Below are positions 11,449-22,424 of a DNA stretch of 64,000 bases, piece by piece. The DNA is from Lactuca virosa (lineage: Eukaryota > Streptophyta > Magnoliopsida > Asterales > Asteraceae). Position 1 is the stretch's first letter. The number at the start of each line of letters is the position of its first letter. A program made the position numbers and the translations under genes. Below the pieces are notes generated by a model, which worked only from the letters and a program-made list of their open reading frames with translations, ran no database searches and was not told the origin of the DNA. The stretch spans positions 39,720,902 to 39,784,901 of the forward strand of contig CAKMRJ010003334.1 in the NCBI GenBank assembly GCA_928212115.1. Direction: 5' to 3'.

Positions 11449-11636
11449 TCTTCGGGTTCCTCTTCTAGTTCTTCCTCCGGCTCTTCCTCTGGCTCTTCCT
11501 CGGGTTCTGGCTCTAGCCATCCTCCGTTCCCCTGGTTGGGGAAGTAAGGATCACCGGGGTGATGAAATCCACCCATAGAGTCTGCACGAGGTGTGGAGGT
11601 GTGAGAAGTGTGTAAGGGAAGTGTATGGCATTTCAA
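11449..11636 (-). pseudogene. Gypsy-1 extra ORF, N-terminal part
   Basis: Starts at ATG 11636 and includes MGGFHHPGDPYFPNQGNGGW followed by a run of EEEP repeats that is cut by S1 after 11449. It continues in frame at 10030 across the S1 insertion. Asp/Glu-rich tracts and the absence of any enzyme motif make this an unrecognised accessory ORF. Confidence 0.6.
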
Positions 11637-11977
11637 AATATTCCTATAGTATTTTAATTGTTTATGTTTGATTCCTTAAAACTTTTGGATACAAGGTTGG
11701 TGAGTTTCTAGATTCATTGCCCACCATGATCACTCCTAAACACACGTTGGTTGTATTTTGAATAGATACAGTTGATCAGGCTCTATCTATCCCCAATACG
11801 ACTACATAACTGTCCGGGTTTAACCACGTTGTTCAATTCCTCCAAAGACTCTTATTGTTATTGTAATGATGCACACCTAGGTATGTATTTTAATTATTTT
11901 GTTCAGAGTAGTTTAGTCCCATGTATTTATAGTTGCATATCTTGAATGATTAGATATGCCAGTTCACTATAAACAAA

Positions 11978-11992
11978 GCTCTGATACCAATC
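11978..11992 (-). other. Gypsy-1 primer binding site
   Basis: On the minus strand, TTGGTATCAGAGC follows the 5' LTR end (TGTGACA, then GA). This matches the 3' end of initiator tRNA-Met, the usual primer of plant LTR elements. It fixes the element's orientation and the LTR border at 11993. Confidence 0.9.
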
Positions 11993-14532
11993 TGTCACAT
12001 CCCCGAATCGAAGAAAACGGCGGAAACGTCCGGGGGCTTGTGTGACTTCATCTTGTAAGATCATCACAGTGAATATAAATGAAACATGACAAACACCATC
12101 ATCATACATTCAAAATACAACCGTCATTGTTTACATCAAGTATTGTATTAAATATTACATGCCCAAATAGTTAATGTACGATGATACAAAATATGACAAT
12201 TTCCACATGTTCCTGTCGACCTTTCTGCTTAACGTTTCCCTGAGAATACAAGTTAATTTGAAAACGTCAACACATATAATGTTGGTGAGTTCATAAGCAT
12301 GTTTGAGTAAAATGTTTTGTATTACTTTTGTAAACACCAGAAAATCCGATATTTTCTGAAAAATGGCTTGAAATGTTTGTGTCCGATCTTGTATTAATGC
12401 ATGTGTGTTAATGTTTGAAAATGTACAAAGTGAATGATCCCAGACAATCCGATAATGTCTGTTTATAAAACGTTGTGGTCTTAACACCCTAAGCCTGAGT
12501 ACCAGTGCATGTATGTTACCGTGTTACCAAACTGTAAATATATTCTGTAAATTTTATAATGGAGCTAATTTCTCTATGTGAGTCGTTATAACCATACTTG
12601 ATAATGACTGATCCGCCTGTCATGACGTTTTTCAGACGCTGACTTGTTTAAGGTAAGGTTTGTCACCCTAGACCGGCCTAGTCTAACTGTAGCGAACAAC
12701 TCAGGTGTGGGGTGTTACCCCCGTATAGATCTATACACAAACTCCCGAACTCCCTCCAGGAGACTCTGGTTATAACTACAGGCTACGGTTGTACACTCGA
12801 TAGGTGTCAATCGAAATGTCTCACAAGATCCTTAACTGAATTTATGCGAATATTGGATTGCATAGTGTATATTGTTTCAGTGTGTGTTTTAAGTTTACGA
12901 AGCCCAATGAGTATGTATGTGAATGTATGAGGCCCAACAAGCATGTAAAAAAGGACAACTAAGGCCCACTAAACATTTGATATATTCCAGGCCCAATAAG
13001 CATGCAAAAGGACAACTAAGGCCCACTAAGCATGTAATGTATATTCCAGGCCCTATAAGCATGCAAAAGGACAACTAAGGCCCACTAAGCCTGTAATGTA
13101 TATTCCAGTCCCAATAAGCATGTAAAAGGACAACTAAGGCCCACTAAGCATGTAATGTATATTCCAGACCCAATAAAAGTGAGTTTAACGTATTTGACTC
13201 GTTTGTTATTGTAATGTTCGTTCTTGTTCAATCGTTTTCCAAAATGACATAAAAAGGCCACTTTTGTAATATTGACATTTTTGATCCATTAGACTAAAAA
13301 TTTACAATTTAGGCATATTTTTGGTAAAATTGACTTTTTAGGTCTCTTAAGACCAAGAGTTTACATTTAAGGCTAGTTTCAAATAAAATAACATTTTTAA
13401 CCAAATTTTGTCAAAAATATCATTTTCGGCCCAAGTGTATGAAGTTTTACATTTTCGGCCCAAAAGCATAGAATTTGTCATTTTTGGCCCAAGTTTGATA
13501 AAATTATCATTTTCAGCCCTTATAACCGAAAAAATAACATTTTTGGCTCAACTTTTTTTTTAAAATGACACTCAAGCCCACAAAAGTCCAAAAATTTACA
13601 AACTTAGCCCAAAAAACCGTGAAAGCCCAATATGAGGCCCATTTGTGAAAATTTACACTTTTAGCCCTTTTAAAAACATAAATACTATACAGATTCATAT
13701 TTATCCAAAATAAATCATTTTTGGTCCCTTAAGACCGTGAGTTATATATATAATAACTTCACTTTTGATTATTTTTGTCATTTTTGGCCCTCTTATGCGA
13801 TTTTTTAGTTTTAAACAACCTTGAAATGTTTTAAACCTTTTCTTTGCATAATAAGTTGTATCAAATATTATGTTCTACAAATATCATCACGTTTTAGCAT
13901 ATTTTCGAGTTTGTGAAGTTTATAACACATAATCACAACTTATATCATGAAAAACACACATAATCATGCATATACTCATAGATCTACACAAAACAACTTG
14001 TATTCTCCCCCAAAACATAGTAAAAACCGAAAATAGGGGGTATGAACTCACTTTGGGTTGATGGATTCGATTTTTGGTGAAGAATGAGAGAGATTTCGGC
14101 CCTAGCAAGCTCTTTTGATGTGATTTTCGAACTTAAGGAGTTCTAAGAAGCATGATCATGAAATAGAGTGTTAAGGAGTGAAGGATTATCATAAAATGAA
14201 GTTAATCATCATACTTAGAGAATAGCCTACCCAAGAGTGATGATCTTTGATGAAAACTTTGGTGAAACACACTCTAGTTCACGAATTTTAAAAGAAAAAG
14301 GTTAGAATATTTCTTGGTGCTATAGAGAGATATGAGAGGAATTGTTAGTGATTGTGAAGTGGAAAATGGGTGTGTTGTGGGTGCTCTAGGCCGAGACTAG
14401 AAGAAGAGAAGAGGAGAGGACTTAATTGGTTAATACATGAAGGTTTACTTCTAGAGATATGTGGGTTAATTGCTTGGAAATCCATTAAACAATAATTAGG
14501 TGGCAACACCCTAATTATCCTCTTATTTTCCC

Positions 14533-14584
<52 letters not shown>

Positions 14585-15138
14585 CTGAGAATGAGAGGGG
14601 AGGGAAGGAAATAATAGATATGTTGGGCTAGTTTTGATAATACTCGAAATTATATGGACCAATATGAAGGTTTTCGGCCCATTGGGCCCATATGAGGGTT
14701 TACGACCCAAAATGATAAAGGAATTGGGTTTTTCGGCCCAAGAAAATATTTATGGCCCATTATGATTCATGTAGACAAAGTGAGACATTTTAGGCCCAAT
14801 ATGGCCCAAAATGCTATGGTTTAATGCATGTTGGTCCAACTAGAGCCCAAATAGGGTTCCTTGGCCCAAAATAACCAAATTGAGAGTTTACTGGCCCATT
14901 AGGCCCAAAAAGAGGATCCTGGTCCATTCTGAGTTTGAATAAGGACATTAGGGTTACAAACCCAAAGTTGAATGAGTGAAATGTATCGAATTAGGTCTTA
15001 GACATCACGAGTGAGTTTTGATTCAAATGATTGTTTTTGGAATGAGCATTTGTACATAACATCAACTTAGATTACAAGTTACACAAGAGTTGATTACACG
15101 AAGACATAATTTCCTAGCCAAAAATACTAGTTGTGACA
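11993..15138 (-). repeat. Gypsy-1 5' LTR (right copy)
   Basis: A 3146-bp partner of 2373-5524 with complete TGTCACA...TGTGACA termini. It carries the same tandem array (12931-13175), (TA)n tract (14538-14580) and GGCCCA-rich block (14670-14910). Confidence 0.93.
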
Positions 15139-15740
15139 GACTTCTACATAACAATCAAGTTATATGTGTCTCACCGCACACTTTATAGACAATGAATGAT
15201 AATTGAAAAAAAAAGTGTTAGAGTTTTTGTCCTCAAGAGAGTCATCGTGGGGTTGATATTAGATTAGTGGTTGAGAAATGTTTAATAGATTGGGGAATAA
15301 AAAATGTTTTCACAATTTCTGTTGACAACGCAAGTGCTAATGACGTGACAATTGAGTTTTTTAAAAAAATCTTACAAAATTCCAACAAGTGTCTCTTAAA
15401 TGGAAATGGACACAGATGAGATGTGTTGCCCACATTTTAAACTTGGTGGTGCAAGATGGTATTAAAAAGGTTGAGAAGCTGGTTGAGATAATTAGATGGG
15501 CGGTAAAGTAGATTAGACAATCACCTTCAAGAATTGGCAAATTCACCAAGTTTGCTAAGCTTGTTAATCCGGGCACAACGAAACACTTGGTAAGAGATGT
15601 TCCAACAAGATGAAATTCAACTTATCGTATGTTGAATATTGCCCAAGCTTATGAAAAAAACTTTTGAGAGATACGATCTAGAGGAATATGAGTTTCTTTC
15701 CGACATTGAAAATGCGGGTTTAGTCCGAGAAGCACTCCCT
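15139..15740 (+). pseudogene. hAT transposase, central part, broken and truncated
   Basis: Resumes the gene cut at 2372. It holds SYMCLTAHFIDNE and KLKKKVLEF, then MRCVAHILNLVVQDGIKKVE (around 15418-15475), which is the highly conserved RNase H-fold block of plant hAT transposases, and MLNIAQAYEK near 15630. Multiple stops and frameshifts interrupt it. Similarity ends near 15,710-15,740. The C-terminal hAT dimerisation domain is missing, so the gene is truncated as well as split. Confidence 0.85.
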
Positions 15741-16768
15741 CGGAAAGCCGTAGTGTGGCCTCAACCGCACCTCTACCGCACGTAGGGGGGCGGTGTTTGT
15801 GCTTACGTGTCAACGGACTGCGGCCTCAGCCGCAACCCACTCCGCCTGGTCCTAGCAGTCAGGATATCTTGCTTTTTCCTTTAAAGTAAACAAAAACAAT
15901 TGTAAGAATCAAACTCACGACCTCTAACATAAATAGGTGAAAAAAAATATATAATGCTTGCGTATATTGATTAATTCGTAAGATACTATGTCAAAAAGTA
16001 AATGAGTTGTGTGGGTTAATTATGCCTACTTGTGAAATTTACTTGTGAAATTCACAAGCCCATTTTAGCGGATAAATTGCTAATTGGTCATTCACTGATA
16101 ACTGAAAAAATCTTAAAATGGTATTTAGGATATATATGAATTCAAATATGATTATCTTAATATAAAATGAATAACTATGTTAAAAACTAAAAATAATATA
16201 GAATTAAATATAAAATTTTATATTGTTTTGTTGTATAAAGTTTTTTGTACAATAAAAAATACTATCCATCATTACTAGTTTGACTGTTTGAGCAAGAATA
16301 AATACAACACTTGGGGTTATAAAGAATTTCATTGTCGCCTTTGATATATTAAAGGACACGTATCTGTACGTGAGGTGAAGCCTTTTTCGAAGTACCTTGA
16401 AGGTCCTGGGCTCCTGGCTCTAAATCCATTTTGATACATCCAATCATTTACTACAAACGTGAGAAGAAACAAACAACATACGACATTTCAAATACTGTTT
16501 CGAGAATCTTTGCTAATGAAAATTGATATATTTAAAATTGTATTTATCAGGTAAAAGAACAAATTGTTTGTTGGTGGAAAAGGATGTGGAGATCACATTA
16601 ACTATTCAAAGATTCAAATCAACATATCACATTAATGAGTTTATCAACAAATGGCATTAATGGGTGAAAGTCTATGTCACGGACAGGTTTGTTAGATTAT
16701 AAGTTCCATACAAAATTATATTTTATATGCTACCTAATTTTGATAAACGCTGAAATAATCCAAACATT
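15741..16768. other. Intergenic, no gene seen
   Basis: Positions 15741-15850 are a short GC-rich block (GCGGCCTCAGCCGC is nearly self-complementary) next to AT-rich DNA. 15905-15930 (AATCAAACTCACGACC) resembles, in reverse, a pol III B-box-like phrase, but no SINE could be delimited. The rest is AT-rich and featureless. Confidence 0.4.
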
Positions 16769-17230
16769 TTTTTGAACCGGCAATTTATTAAACACAACCC
16801 AGCAAGTGGCTAGGGCTGGGAAAAGATATTATGAAATGCTAGTAATATCTTTTTTTTTTATCTTTGATTAATGACCCCAACTAGCTGCAAAATTAATATA
16901 TTCGTGTATATTTGAACGCCTTTGAATCGGGATACAACACAATGTGAATATTTGAGTGAATGAACAAGTGGCAAGAAGATGATCTGTAGTTTCAATCTCA
17001 TCGAGGCAAAGGGGGGAAGCCTAAGAGGTAATATTTGCAACTCTGCGTCTCAAGTCTGAGTAAGTAGGTATACGATCCAAGCCTGCTCTCCACATGAAAA
17101 TAGAAACTTTATTTGGGACAATACTAATCCATACCATTGGAGTGGACATAGGGGGTGGTTATCTTAGTGTCAATCAAGTTCCTCATTATATCAACATAAA
17201 ACTTCCATCCGATGATTAATTGTGAAAGGA
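16769..17230 (-). mobile_element. LINE (L1-type) 3' fragment with zf-RVT domain and poly(A)
   Basis: On the minus strand a decayed frame includes VPNKVSIFMWRAGLDRIPT, then DLRRRV, CLDEIETTDHLLATCSF. This is the reverse-transcriptase zinc-binding (zf-RVT) region at the C-terminus of plant LINE ORF2. Downstream lies an AATAAATTGCCGGTTC tail and an A-run (T7 on + at 16769). It is 5'-truncated, as is usual for LINE insertions, and contains stops. I could not identify a target duplication. Confidence 0.75.
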
Positions 17231-18637
17231 AAAAGATTTGTTAAGCTATTAATAACAATAATTACATATGTCAAAAGGAATGCGTAATGTTATACATCAA
17301 AAAATTGAAGATAAAACATATAATTTTCATCATAGTAAATTATCTGGTTTTTAAGGATCTGGACCAAGGTTTTTTAGACCAAGCAACATGCTGTAAACAA
17401 CCCGACTTTTCAACCTGGGCCCGACATGGTTTCTCCATACTAGCATTGACCTAACTTTGACCCGACGGGTTTGGTGCTTCTGCATTTTTACCCATTACGA
17501 GTATGTTCAGCAACGAGCTTTAAGAATATTTGATTTTGAATTAAAAAAAATCGTTCGAAGTTTGAGTTTAAAATTTTTATTTTAAACCAAAATTGTACAA
17601 TCTAAAAATTACGTCAGATTTTTTTTTTCTTTTGATATTTTCCGGAGCTTTTAACTTTGAATTTCCTATTATACAACATTTTATATAAATACTTACTATT
17701 AAGTTTGAAAAACATTTTTATATAAACAAAAGCTACATTTTTTTTTTTTTTTTGCTAATTTTCCCAAATTTAGGGATCATTCAATATCTAAGTATCTAAA
17801 CAAAAGCTAAAAACTAAGCTTTTGTAGTTATGTTTTAGTGGCCCATATGGGACGGGCCCATTACACGTGGCGGATAATAACCACTAGAGTCTAGAAACAC
17901 AGGATGTTACAAAATAGACCCTGGACATTTTGATAATGACAACACTAAAAAAGCTACAAAAATTGTTTTAGCAGCCAAGGTAACTTGGAAAACATTTTTG
18001 CTGCTACATCATACTTTGAACGTCAACTATTTGTTCTTCAGTTCTTGTTGTTCATTATGCTGTTATCTCCCCTACGGTGTGTATGCCTCTACATTTGTTT
18101 CGATGATATTTGAGGTCTCTTAAAATGTTCAACCCAGTAAGATTTTGAATTTTCTCAAGCATCTCTTAGCAGTTGAATATCAAAAGCTTCCAAGAACAGT
18201 TGAATATGGAGTTCGGTGGCCAATGAATAGATACATATGACTGTTCTGAAGTGTCTATTTGGATTTTCCGACTGCTAATGGCTTACTTAGTGTCATGTGG
18301 TTTCCTACTTTCTTCCGGATGGTAGCAATGTACAATCTTTAAACGTCCACTATTTTTGTCATAAATAGAGTAGTCTAAACAAAAATTTAAATGCATATGC
18401 AGACAAAGTGTTCGATGAATTTCCGGAATGAATTATGCTATTGAACTTTAGAGGGATATCATATCTCACATATCGAAGCAATTCAAGGAATGAGAGATTG
18501 TGGATCCAATCTTTTTGTAGGTATTTATTGTTAAATTAAGTAGTTAAATAGCCAATCACTACAGCAGTCTTTGATTCGCTATATTATACCTTTATTATAC
18601 CTTTGAGAATTGAGTTGATGATATGTTCTTCATATGT

Positions 18638-18640
<3 letters not shown>
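17231..18640. other. Intergenic, no gene seen
   Basis: AT-rich sequence with several homopolymer runs (for example a T-run at 17740-17755). No frame, repeat or terminal structure stood out. Confidence 0.5.

Positions 18641-18733
<93 letters not shown>
18641..18733. repeat. (CT)n(AT)n microsatellite
   Basis: A pure CT tract (18641-18676) passes directly into AT repeats that run into the left end of CACTA-1 and appear to have eaten into its first bases. Confidence 0.95.
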
Positions 18734-18734
<1 letters not shown>

Positions 18735-18739
18735 TAGAA

Positions 18740-19250
18740 ACACGGGTTTTAGAGACAGAAGAATCCGTCGCTAAATGTTGTTTGCGATGGATCAGCGACG
18801 GATTCACTCCATAGGTAATTAAAACGTGGCTAATTTCCCAGCGAGGGTTTTAGCGACGGATCGGTTTTTCTGCGACAAATGTAGCGACGGAATATCCGTC
18901 GCTACATGTCACTCAATGCATTTACTCAGGGCATCAGCGACAAAATTTGTTAAAGTCATTCCGTCGCTGTTCTGTCGCAAATTTCTTTGATCAGCTTTTT
19001 TTTCCGTAGCTAATCCCTTGCAAAATTCATACAATAATTTTTTTTCCGTCGCTAATTTGTCGCAAATTTTAGACATGATTTTTTTTCATAGCTAATCCCT
19101 TGCAAAATTCATACATTAACTTTTTTTTTTTCCGTCACTGATTCGTCGCAAACTTTAGACATGATTTTTTTTCCGTAGCTAATCCCTCACAAAATCATGC
19201 ATTATTTATTTGTTTTTTTGTCACTAATCCGTCGCAAACATGGAATATCA
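18740..19250. repeat. Left subterminal repeats of CACTA-1
   Basis: TCCGTCGCTA / TAGCGACGGA occur in both orientations (for example 18763, 18882-18900, 18961). TCCGTAGCTAATCCCT-like units occur three times (19005-19190). Such short repeats bind the transposase in En/Spm elements. Confidence 0.8.
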
Positions 19251-19688
19251 TTGTTTGTATTATGATTCTAAAAGAAAAAATACTACAATCATCAAACTAT
19301 TATACTAAAAAAACATCAAATAATGATACAACCAAACATTATAATACCAAAACTATCAAAGTTTACCAACGGTTAAGAACTGTCCACATAACATCAAACT
19401 CCCATCGATTGACAACATTTTAACACCAAGAAATCCAAAGTATGCAAAAGATGTACAAACAGAAAAAAGTTTAACCTTCAAAATAAGCATCGGGAAATGA
19501 GTTTTCACAAAACTTAACTTCAAAATAACATTTTAGTTGCTCTCTTCATTTCATGTCCATCCAATCATCTTCGGTTCTCATTCCTATAAAACATTATTCA
19601 AAACAATCAAAAACATCAAATACAAAAGGTTAACAAGTCATTCAAAAACATCAAATACTAATGGTTAACATCATATTACCTCTAATTT

Positions 19689-20216
19689 TCAATTTCCCAT
19701 CATATTTTGCAAGGCTGCATACATCTTCTCCATTGCTTCATATTTTGCATCAATTTGTTGTTGTTTGGCATCTATTGCTGCAGCTTTGGCATCCATTTCC
19801 TCACGCATTTGTTGATGTTTAGCTTCCATTTCTGCAGCTTTAGCATCCATTTCCCCACGCATCTCGTTTCGTATACATTCATAGACAACCTAAAGTACAA
19901 TGCCATGATAGGAAACTTTGTAATTACAATACTATGATAGGAAACTTTGTAAGTACAATGCCATGATATGAAACTTTGTAAGTACAATGCTATGATAGGA
20001 AATTTTTATAAAGTACACAATTAAACGAACCTCTTGGGATGTTATTGTACTAGATGTTCCTTCCAAAAAGCTCGCTGGATCAGACACAGATCCGAATCCA
20101 TATATTCTTCCTTTCTTGACTCCTCCGGAAACATCACACCATGTTTCATTATCCAAGAGGGGTTGGCAACTAGTATCATCACCAAACTTAGCCACCATAG
20201 CACTTTCATAAGCCTC
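19689..20216 (-). pseudogene. CACTA transposase-like ORF, last two exons
   Basis: Exon D (20216-20031, 62 codons) contains DNETWCDVSGG and VKKGRIYGFGS, the signature tail of the plant Ptta/En/Spm transposase family (Pfam Transposase_24). After a GT-AG intron (20030-19890), exon E (19889-19689, 66 codons plus TGA) encodes a charged helix (EMDAKAAEMEAKHQQMREEM and relatives), likely coiled coil. Both exons are open and phase 0. The intron holds about four copies of a 28-29-bp unit (ATGATAGGAAACTTTGTAAG). The family protein binds element ends. Upstream exons of the original gene are replaced by captured RPOT exons at 20359-20779. Expression is unknown. Confidence 0.72.
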
Positions 20217-20358
20217 CTGTTATAGAAAAAAAAAACATGAAAAAAACATAAACATGAAAGAAGGAATGGAATGGTTCATTCCATTCAATTAAAATCATAA
20301 TCAAGGAATGGAATGAACCACTGCATAAAAAAAATATGAAATAATAATGATTTTGAAC

Positions 20359-20779
20359 CTGAAAACTTAAGCAAGCCTCTTTACAAGCAATGGCTGTCAT
20401 CATCATGTGGGACCCATCAAGAGAGTGGACAAAGTTAGGAGGAAAGGTTGTTCTTTGTCTTTTCACCATCACCTGTGATAATAAAAAAAAGTAAAAAAAA
20501 AACGTTATTTCTTGCATTTAGCATAATAAAGAAAAGGTTATGGATATAACCTTATCGGTTTCTCGTTGTAATGTCAAAACTTGAAGAGATGTCTTAATCT
20601 ACACATTTCAAAAAGTTTTGGTTCGTATTAGCAAAAAAGCCAAAATACAGGGACTTGATTTCACAATTTGACATACTAAAAGAACTCACAAGATGCCTTC
20701 CTAACTTGCGGTATGGTTGAACAACAGGAAGTCCAAGAGGAGTTGTCCATTGTACTGGATTGTTTTTCACTGTTATAAC
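20359..20779 (-). pseudogene. RPOT: Captured fragment of phage-type (T7-like) organellar RNA polymerase, three exons
   Basis: Exon A (20779-20690, 30 codons) reads VITVKNNPVQWTTPLGLPVV then QPYRKLGRHL. Exon B (20598-20551, 16 codons) is IKTSLQVLTLQRETDK. Exon C (20472-20359, 38 codons) has RQRTTFPPNFVHSLDGSHMM then MTAIACKEACLSFQ. These match plant nuclear-encoded mitochondrial/plastid RNA polymerases in the segment just before the catalytic HDS motif, which is absent. All introns have GT-AG borders, so the capture was at DNA level and not via mRNA. The remaining ~90% of the polymerase is missing. Exons are phase 0 and on the same strand as the transposase exons downstream. Confidence 0.9.
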
Positions 20780-20839
20780 CTGTCAAAATTTATAAAATCA
20801 ATAAATGTATAATCTTATCTTATAAAAATATAAAATTTT

Positions 20840-20904
20840 GACAAAGAACAGCCTTTCCTCCTAACTTTGTCCACTCTCTTGATGGGTCCCACATGATGAT
20901 GACA
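20840..20904 (+). repeat. Inverted copy of part of RPOT exon C
   Basis: 65 bp that are the reverse complement of 20395-20459 with one mismatch, including the codons for PPNFVHSLDGSHMM. The 380-bp spacer holds exons A and B. A transcript across the region could form a long hairpin. The copy has no intron border and so appears to be a separate small capture or a local rearrangement. Confidence 0.92.
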
Positions 20905-20953
20905 CAGTTCTTTTAATAAACATGTGAGTTTATTTATTTAGGCTTTACTTACG

Positions 20954-21615
20954 GATTTTGGGCTAGCAAAAGAGTTTGATGAAAATGCATGTCACCTGAA
21001 ATTATTCTTGGTAAAGGCCATGACAAGGCTGCTGATTGGTGGAGTGTTGGAATCTTGTTGTTTGAGATGCTCATAGGACAGGTGATTGTGATTTTCTTAT
21101 TGGTGAAATTTTCCTAGTGAAATGACCGTTTTGCCCTTATCAAGTCTAATTTAATCTTGAACAGCCACCGTTTCATGGAGGAAACAAGGACAAAGTACAG
21201 AAAAAGATAGTGAAAGACAAGATGAAGCTCCCTGCATTTTTGTCAAGTGAAGCACACGCCCTTTTGAAAGGGGTAAGTGTATTTATTTTCTAAAAAAAAA
21301 ATTGAATCTTGACCATGTTTGACCACATAAAAAATTTATTTTTTTTATATTTTTTTTAGTTGCTACAAAAGGATCCAAGCAAGAGGCTAGTCAATGGGGG
21401 TAACAGGAAGCGATGAAATAAAGAATCATAAACTGGAAGAAACTGGATGCACGTGAAATCCAGCCGAGTTTTCGTCCGGAAGTTTCTGGAAATCAATGCA
21501 TTGCTAACTTTGACAAATGTTGGACGGATATGCCCCTACTGAAATGGCTCATTTGACCTCTTTCAGGGGTTTACTTATGTCAAGCCTGCAGCCTCTTTTT
21601 CTTCACAGACAAAGC
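20954..21615 (+). pseudogene. S6K: Captured fragment of ribosomal-protein S6 kinase (AGC kinase), three exons
   Basis: Exon 1 (20954-21081) has DFGLAKEFDENA (the DFG motif), then skips the activation segment and continues SPEIILGKGHDKAADWWSVG and ILLFEMLIGQ. Exon 2 (21165-21272) is PPFHGGNKDKVQKKIVKDKM through LPAFLSSEAHALLKG. Exon 3 (from 21360) begins LLQKDPSKRL. A frameshift follows in the NGG region, and the remaining C-terminal text (QPSFRPE, QCIANFDKCWTDMP, then FTYVKPAASF-like) is in other frames. GT-AG introns are kept. It resembles plant S6K/PK19 kinases. The N-lobe and activation loop are missing, so no kinase activity is possible. It lies opposite to the RPOT and GSK3 pieces. Confidence 0.9.
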
Positions 21616-22373
21616 CAACATGGTAATGGTACTCTACTTATTTGTTCTAAAAAACTTGTATTTCTGATTTCAATTTTAGTGTGTTTAATTACAATTTTAT
21701 TTGTGATATGCTTAGTCTTTATGGTTATTCATGGATAATTTAAATTTTCAATGCATGATTGTATGAAATTTCAATCAAGACATAATTTTGAGTTTTTGAC
21801 TAGTTCCCACTATATATAAATCTTATGGTTATTCATGGTTTATAAAAATTTTAAATTGGAAGAAACTCTTAAAATAGATTATTGCGATATATAATTATAT
21901 AAGTCCATAAATCAAAGTTTGTTTTATTGCTTTATATATAGTTAAAAGAAAATATACAAAGGAAGAAGCTCTTAAAAATTGCAATTTTATTTTAAAAAAA
22001 ATTTAGATGTCAAAACCCTTGAATTTTTTTGAGGTAACTAGGAGAAACAAAACTAAAAGCTCGTCATTATTTATTTTTAGATGTTAACATCTTTAAAAAA
22101 AATCTGCATTTTTATATGTTATTTTGTAAAATGTTATTCATATGATTTGAATTGGGAGTTGGGGTTAAATGCAAGATATAGCAACATACGCCCATTTATT
22201 TGTTTATTGTTGCATCCTTCTTTTCTTCTTATTACAACATCTAATCCTCAAACTATCATCTAGTTTTCAATTAACCTGTTAAATTCAACTAGCATAAAAA
22301 AGATATAAAAACAGTGTCTATTCTTATATGAAGGCACCAAAAGATATAAAAAAAATAACAGAGCAGAACGTAC
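21616..22373. other. CACTA-1 interior, no gene seen
   Basis: AT-rich sequence between the S6K and GSK3 fragments. No recognisable exon. Confidence 0.4.
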
Positions 22374-22424
22374 CTTGATAATCTCTACTAGCTGATCTAC
22401 ACCACTGTCACCAGGAAAAAGAGG
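22374..22424 (-). pseudogene. Captured single exon of a GSK3/SHAGGY-like kinase
   Basis: A 51-bp exon-like block encodes PLFPGDSGVDQLVEIIK. It has an upstream ACAG acceptor and a downstream GTACGT donor on the minus strand. The phrase matches the C-lobe of plant SHAGGY-related kinases (family pattern QPLFPGESGVDQLVEIIK). It is phase 0, 17 codons, and on the same strand as the RPOT exons. Too short for activity; it is interpreted as a captured exon. Confidence 0.8.

Larger units (their letters stand above)
2373..15138 (-). mobile_element. Gypsy-1: Ty3/gypsy LTR retrotransposon, rearranged
   Basis: This is a 12.8 kb minus-strand element inserted in the hAT gene. Its LTR ends are TGTCACA...TGTGACA, and the target duplication GACTT lies at 2368-2372 and 15139-15143. 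On the minus strand the order is 5' LTR (11993-15138), primer site, extra acidic/coiled-coil ORF, gag, protease, RT and integrase, then 3' LTR (2373-5524). The domain order PR-RT-INT and the FIDD catalytic box mark it as Ty3/gypsy. Three rearrangements are visible: an RT-to-integrase fusion that drops RNase H, loss of the integrase C-terminus and polypurine tract, and a 318-bp copy of the right host flank placed inside the 3' LTR. S1 is nested in it. The LTRs differ by a few percent with several indels, so it is not recent. Confidence 0.9.

Noticed and set aside
15905..15990. SINE with a pol III B box
   Set aside because: Only one B-box-like phrase. No A box at the right distance, no tail and no target duplication.
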